A stretch of 64,000 nucleotides of DNA, from contig JBBIVX010000016.1 of assembly GCA_037439465.1 (NCBI GenBank), positions 1-64,000 of the forward strand, in the 5' to 3' direction. Source of the DNA: Parasulfuritortus sp037439465. Lineage in GTDB: Bacteria > Pseudomonadota > Gammaproteobacteria > Burkholderiales > Thiobacillaceae. Shown one piece after another: positions 60,500 through 64,000 of this stretch. Position 1 is the stretch's first letter. Each line of letters opens with the position of its first letter. Below the pieces are notes generated by a model. That model made no database searches, was not told the DNA's origin, and saw only the letters and a list, made by a program, of their open reading frames with translations. The translations under genes were made by a program, and so were the position numbers.

Positions 60500-62431
60500 G
60501 TGCTGCACAAAATCTGGCTTTTACTGCTACTCGCGGTATGCGCGTCAGGGGTTGTCCACGCGTCGCCGGACAGCGAGTTCCTGGCGGCCAGGGAGGCTTA
60601 CGCCAAGGGGCGCATCGACCAGTTCGAGCGTCATGCCGCGCGCGTTCCGGATCATTATCTGCTGGCGCCCTACCTGAGTTATTGGCGGCTGAAAAGCCGG
60701 ACGACCGCCGCCGACGAATGGGTGGCCTACGCCCAAAAATTGGCGGACAGTCCACTGTCCGAGCGGGTATGGCATGACCTCGCCCGCTTTTATGGCAAGA
60801 ATGAGGACTGGCCGGGCTTTCGCGCCGCTGCCGCGCACGTGGCCAAGCCCGACCGGGAGCTGAACTGTTTTCAACTGCGCGCCCGCCTCGCACAAGGCGA
60901 CGAGAAGGCGGTACGGGAAGGGATCGATCTCTACCGTGTCTCCCAGGACCTGCCCGCCGCCTGCGATCCGCTGTTCACATCCATGGATGCGCAAGGACTC
61001 CTTACCCCGGATATCCGCCTGGCCCGGCTGCGCCTCGCCCTCGCGGCCGGCAACCTGCGCCTTGGCCGCACAATACTGGCCGGCCTGCCCGCCGACACCC
61101 GCCCCGACCCGGCCCTGCTGACCCTGGCGCAACGCGACCCGGACCGCCTCCTCGACACCGTGCAGGACACCGCCGCCGCCCGCGAAATCGTCCTCTACGC
61201 CCTGGCGCAAAAGGCCAAGAACAGCCCGGAACAGGCTGCCGCCCGCTGGGAGAGAAATCTCGCGGCCTACCCCGAGCCGATCCAGCAACACGGCTGGGGA
61301 GTCATTGCCCTGGCGGCAGCCCAAGTCCATTCTCCCCAGGCGGTGACGTGGTTCCTGCAGGCGCGCGATCAACTGAGCGATACTCAGCGTCTGTGGAAGG
61401 TACGCACCATGTTGCGCGCGGGGCGCTGGCTGGATATCTTCCAAAGCATCGTCACCCTGCCACCGGCGGTACAGGAGGAAGCGGTGTGGCGCTACTGGAA
61501 GGCGCGTTCCCTCAAGGCGATGAATGCCAACCTGCCAGCCAACCAGGCGTTCGCGCGGTTGTCGCAAGAGTTTCACTACTATGGGCTGCTGGCCAACGAG
61601 GAACTGCCGGTTCGTCTGGAGACGCGATCTGCCGCCTATCAGCCCAGTGCGGCGGAGATGGCCCTGGCCCGGCAGTCGGCCGGCCTCGCCCGCGCCCTGC
61701 TCCTGCATAAGCTCGATCTCAATGTCGACGCCGTGACCGAGTGGGATTGGGCACTGAAGTCCTTCGATGATCCACAGCTATTGGCCGCGGCCGAGTTGGC
61801 GCGGCAGGCCCAGTGGTATGACCGGGCCATCATCACGGCCGAGAAAACACGCGAAACGCACAGTCTGGATTTGCGCTACCTGACCCCTTACCGTGACCTG
61901 GCCGAGGCCTATGCCCGCCGCAACGGTCTCGACCCGGCCTGGGTGTATGGCCTGATGCGGCAGGAATCGCGTTTTGTCGATGCCGCCCGCTCCGGCGTCG
62001 GCGCCCAGGGGCTGATGCAGATCATGCCCGCCACGGCCAAGTGGATCGCCCGCCAGATGGGGCTGGACCGCCGGGCACACGCCAGGATGAACGACCCGGA
62101 GGCCAATATCCGCTTTGGCACCTATTACCTCAAGCGCGTCCTCGACAGCCTGCAAGGCTCGCCCGTGCTGGCTACTGCCGGCTACAACGCCGGACCGGGG
62201 CGGGCCCGCAAATGGCAGGCCGAAACGCCGCTGGAAGGGGCCGTATACGTGGAAAGCATCCCCTTCGCCGAGACCCGTGAATACGTCAAGAAGGTGCTGG
62301 CCAATGCCATGTTCTACAGTCAGCGCCTGGGCTTGCCGGACAATCGCCTCAAGGACAGGCTGGGCACCATACCGGCTCGCGCCACCAAGGCCGCCTTGGC
62401 GGCGGCGCCGGACGCCACCACCGTTCCCTGA
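60500..62431 (+). CDS. slt: Soluble lytic murein transglycosylase (Slt70-like)
   Basis: Cleaves peptidoglycan between MurNAc and GlcNAc with 1,6-anhydro product. The 643-residue protein starts with a GTG and a signal peptide (WLLLLLAVCASGVVHAS), followed by a long alpha-superhelical U domain (about 25-440). The catalytic SLT domain follows: GLMRQESRFVDAARSGVGAQGLMQIMP with the catalytic Glu, NIRFGTYYL and ATAGYNAGPGRA. Periplasmic. Size and layout match E. coli Slt70. Confidence 0.94.
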   Translation: MLHKIWLLLLLAVCASGVVHASPDSEFLAAREAYAKGRIDQFERHAARVPDHYLLAPYLSYWRLKSRTTAADEWVAYAQKLADSPLSERVWHDLARFYGKNEDWPGFRAAAAHVAKPDRELNCFQLRARLAQGDEKAVREGIDLYRVSQDLPAACDPLFTSMDAQGLLTPDIRLARLRLALAAGNLRLGRTILAGLPADTRPDPALLTLAQRDPDRLLDTVQDTAAAREIVLYALAQKAKNSPEQAAARWERNLAAYPEPIQQHGWGVIALAAAQVHSPQAVTWFLQARDQLSDTQRLWKVRTMLRAGRWLDIFQSIVTLPPAVQEEAVWRYWKARSLKAMNANLPANQAFARLSQEFHYYGLLANEELPVRLETRSAAYQPSAAEMALARQSAGLARALLLHKLDLNVDAVTEWDWALKSFDDPQLLAAAELARQAQWYDRAIITAEKTRETHSLDLRYLTPYRDLAEAYARRNGLDPAWVYGLMRQESRFVDAARSGVGAQGLMQIMPATAKWIARQMGLDRRAHARMNDPEANIRFGTYYLKRVLDSLQGSPVLATAGYNAGPGRARKWQAETPLEGAVYVESIPFAETREYVKKVLANAMFYSQRLGLPDNRLKDRLGTIPARATKAALAAAPDATTVP

Positions 62432-62510
62432 GGCATTTACTGCCAGCGCGGCATTGCCTGCGGCATAATCGTCGCCATATTTTTGATTCATCCATCAACC
62501 CTGAAAAACC

Positions 62511-63458
62511 ATGGCAAACAAAAAAATCTGTCTGCTCGGCGGTGGCGGCTTCGTCGGCCATCATCTGGCCAGCCTGCTCGCCGAGCATGGCCATACGATC
62601 ACCATCCCCAGCCGGCGGCGGGAGCAGGTCAAGGATTTGCTGGTGCTGCCCGGCGTCGAGGTAGTGGAAACCGATATTCACGACCCAACCCGGCTCGCCG
62701 CGCTGGTCGCCGGTCATGACGCGGTCATCAACCTGGTGGGCATTCTGCATGGCGACCACAAGGCCTTCATCCACGCCCACGTCAAACTGCCGCATAAAGC
62801 GATGTCCGCCTGCCGGGCGACCGGCGTGCAACGCTACCTGCACATGAGCGCCCTGGGCGCCGACCCCGCCTCACAAAGTTTTTATCAACATAGCAAAGGC
62901 GAGGGCGAGCGGCTGGTGCTGGAATCCGCCCGGTCCCATGATCTCAACGTCACAGTATTCCGGCCATCGGTCATCTTTGGTCCTGGTGACAGCTTTCTCA
63001 ATCTGTTCGCCGATCTGCTGCGGCTGACGCCTATCGTCCCCCTGGCCAATGCCCGCGCCCGCTTCCAACCGGTACACGTGATCGATGTGGCGCGGGCCTT
63101 TGCCGACAGCCTCGACGACCCCGCCACCTTCGGCCAGGCCTACAACCTGTGCGGGCCCAAGGCCTATACCCTGGAAGAGCTGGTCGGGCTGGTCGCTCGC
63201 ACTCTGGAGCTGAAACGACTCATCCTGCCGCTCGGTCCCGGCGCCAGCCTGTTTTTCGCCCGCGCCATGGAGTTGAAACCCGGTCGCAAACTGATGACCC
63301 GCGACAATCATTACGCGATGCAGGTGGACAACGTCTGCCCGGAAGGTTTCCCTGCCCGTTTCGGGCAGCCGCTGGCGCTGGAAGCGAGCCTGGACTATCT
63401 CATCCAGGCCGGTCCGCAGCGCAGCTTTGACCGCTATCGCGACCTGGCCGGTCGCTAA
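62511..63458 (+). CDS. NAD(P)-binding SDR protein, complex I NDUFA9-like
   Basis: An atypical short-chain dehydrogenase/epimerase of 315 residues. Rossmann motif GGGGFVGHHLA at about 9-19, then YLHMSALGADP, VFRPSVIFGPGDSFLN and FQPVHVIDVARAF. The active-site Tyr of epimerases is replaced by the pattern SFYQHSKGEGE, as in the NDUFA9/YlbE-like group. Bacterial members lie outside complex I, often next to cca as here. The role is unknown, perhaps ubiquinone-related by analogy. Confidence 0.88.
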   Translation: MANKKICLLGGGGFVGHHLASLLAEHGHTITIPSRRREQVKDLLVLPGVEVVETDIHDPTRLAALVAGHDAVINLVGILHGDHKAFIHAHVKLPHKAMSACRATGVQRYLHMSALGADPASQSFYQHSKGEGERLVLESARSHDLNVTVFRPSVIFGPGDSFLNLFADLLRLTPIVPLANARARFQPVHVIDVARAFADSLDDPATFGQAYNLCGPKAYTLEELVGLVARTLELKRLILPLGPGASLFFARAMELKPGRKLMTRDNHYAMQVDNVCPEGFPARFGQPLALEASLDYLIQAGPQRSFDRYRDLAGR

Positions 63459-63469
63459 AACCGCCTGAC

Positions 63470-64000
63470 ATGGACCCCTTGCCCGCCCACGTCCGGGTCT
63501 ATACGGTGGGCGGCGCCGTGCGCGACCGTCTGCTTGGGCGGCCCGTCATGGACCTGGACCATGTCGTGGTGGGCGCCACGCCGGAAGAGATGGGTCGGCG
63601 GGGGTTCACGCCGGTGGGCAAGGATTTCCCGGTGTTTCTGCACCCAGAAACCCACGAGGAATACGCCCTCGCCCGAACGGAGAGAAAGAGCGGGCGGGGG
63701 TACAAGGGCTTCACCATCCAGGCGACACCCGATGTCACCCTCGAACAGGACCTCGGCCGCCGCGACCTCACCATCAACGCCATGGCCCTGGATGCGGATG
63801 GCGGGCTTATCGACCCCTATGGCGGCCAAGCCGACCTGGCGGCGCGGCGGTTGCGCCATGTCAGCCCCGCCTTTGCCGAGGACCCGGTGCGCATCCTGCG
63901 GGTGGCACGCTTCTCCGCCCGCTTCGCCGACTTCAGCGTGGCGCCGGAGACCATGGCTCTGATGCGCGCCATGGTGGACGACGGCGAGGTGGACGCGCTG
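63470..64000 (+). CDS. cca: CCA tRNA nucleotidyltransferase, N-terminal part (runs off the window)
   Basis: Adds or repairs the 3' CCA of tRNA. The first 177 residues are visible with no stop. The nucleotidyltransferase head has VGGAVRDRLLGRPVMDLDHVVVG with the metal-binding Asp pair, then DLGRRDLTINAMAL and EDPVRILRVARFSARF, all class II CCA enzyme motifs. The HD domain expected in the multifunctional type would lie beyond the edge. Eleven bases after the NDUFA9-like gene. Confidence 0.94.
   Translation, partial: MDPLPAHVRVYTVGGAVRDRLLGRPVMDLDHVVVGATPEEMGRRGFTPVGKDFPVFLHPETHEEYALARTERKSGRGYKGFTIQATPDVTLEQDLGRRDLTINAMALDADGGLIDPYGGQADLAARRLRHVSPAFAEDPVRILRVARFSARFADFSVAPETMALMRAMVDDGEVDAL

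Overview
The window is a contiguous, gene-dense, high-GC stretch of bacterial chromosome. I see no insertion sequence, prophage, CRISPR array or rRNA. The gene content and order point to a betaproteobacterium, most likely Rhodocyclales or a near relative. Examples are tRNA-Thr, sspB-sspA-petC-petB-petA next to a DegS/AlgW-type htrA, then yicC, gmk-rpoZ-spoT-ridA and an OxyR/KatG block. The organism is inferred from synteny and protein flavour only. Respiration uses a cytochrome bc1 complex whose cytochrome b has the PVWY form of the Qo motif. Glycogen is made and degraded by a convergent glgA/glgP pair.

Layout. 1-3838 (minus): tRNA-Thr(TGT), sspB, sspA and the overlapping petABC operon. 4045-9300: htrA, glgA, glgP. 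9365-13102: orn, an M48 peptidase, a small cytochrome c, rsgA and a YjdF-like membrane protein. 13109-18612 (minus): a 7TM diguanylate cyclase, a DJ-1 protein, an FAD oxidoreductase, a histidine kinase and Hsp15. 18699-25350: lipoprotein, beta-CASP metallo-beta-lactamase facing an endonuclease III-like glycosylase, dienelactone hydrolase, GcvR-type ACT protein, a second diguanylate cyclase, a good intrinsic terminator and prfC. 25545-31591: small envelope-type proteins, a PDC/Cache-like protein, a DUF2799 lipoprotein, then a thiamine-diphosphate enzyme paired with an unusual glycosyltransferase-like protein. 31560-35907 (minus): a translationally coupled set, protein kinase - PP2C phosphatase - rph - rdgB - hemW. 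35961-45489 (plus): yicC, gmk, rpoZ, spoT, ridA, a PAS-GGDEF-EAL-CZB protein, recG and a CinA-like protein. 45625-47466: two envelope proteins sharing a C-terminal module, and a small conserved protein.

47633-57265 is the most coherent special region: a peroxide/iron defence island around one AT-rich divergent promoter region. Leftward run rubrerythrin, an Fe-S oxidoreductase, DUF3501, cyclopropane fatty acid synthase and oxyR. Rightward run katG, a possible 42-residue protein, a ZIP metal transporter, a bacterioferritin-like protein and a START-like protein. Two ATAG-N7-CTAT operators, one in front of each arm, look like OxyR sites. The OxyR encoded in the island keeps the peroxidatic cysteine but has phenylalanine where the resolving cysteine should be.

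57278-64000: an EnvZ/OmpR-type two-component system, two small exported proteins, Slt transglycosylase, an NDUFA9-like NAD-binding protein and the start of cca, which runs off the window.
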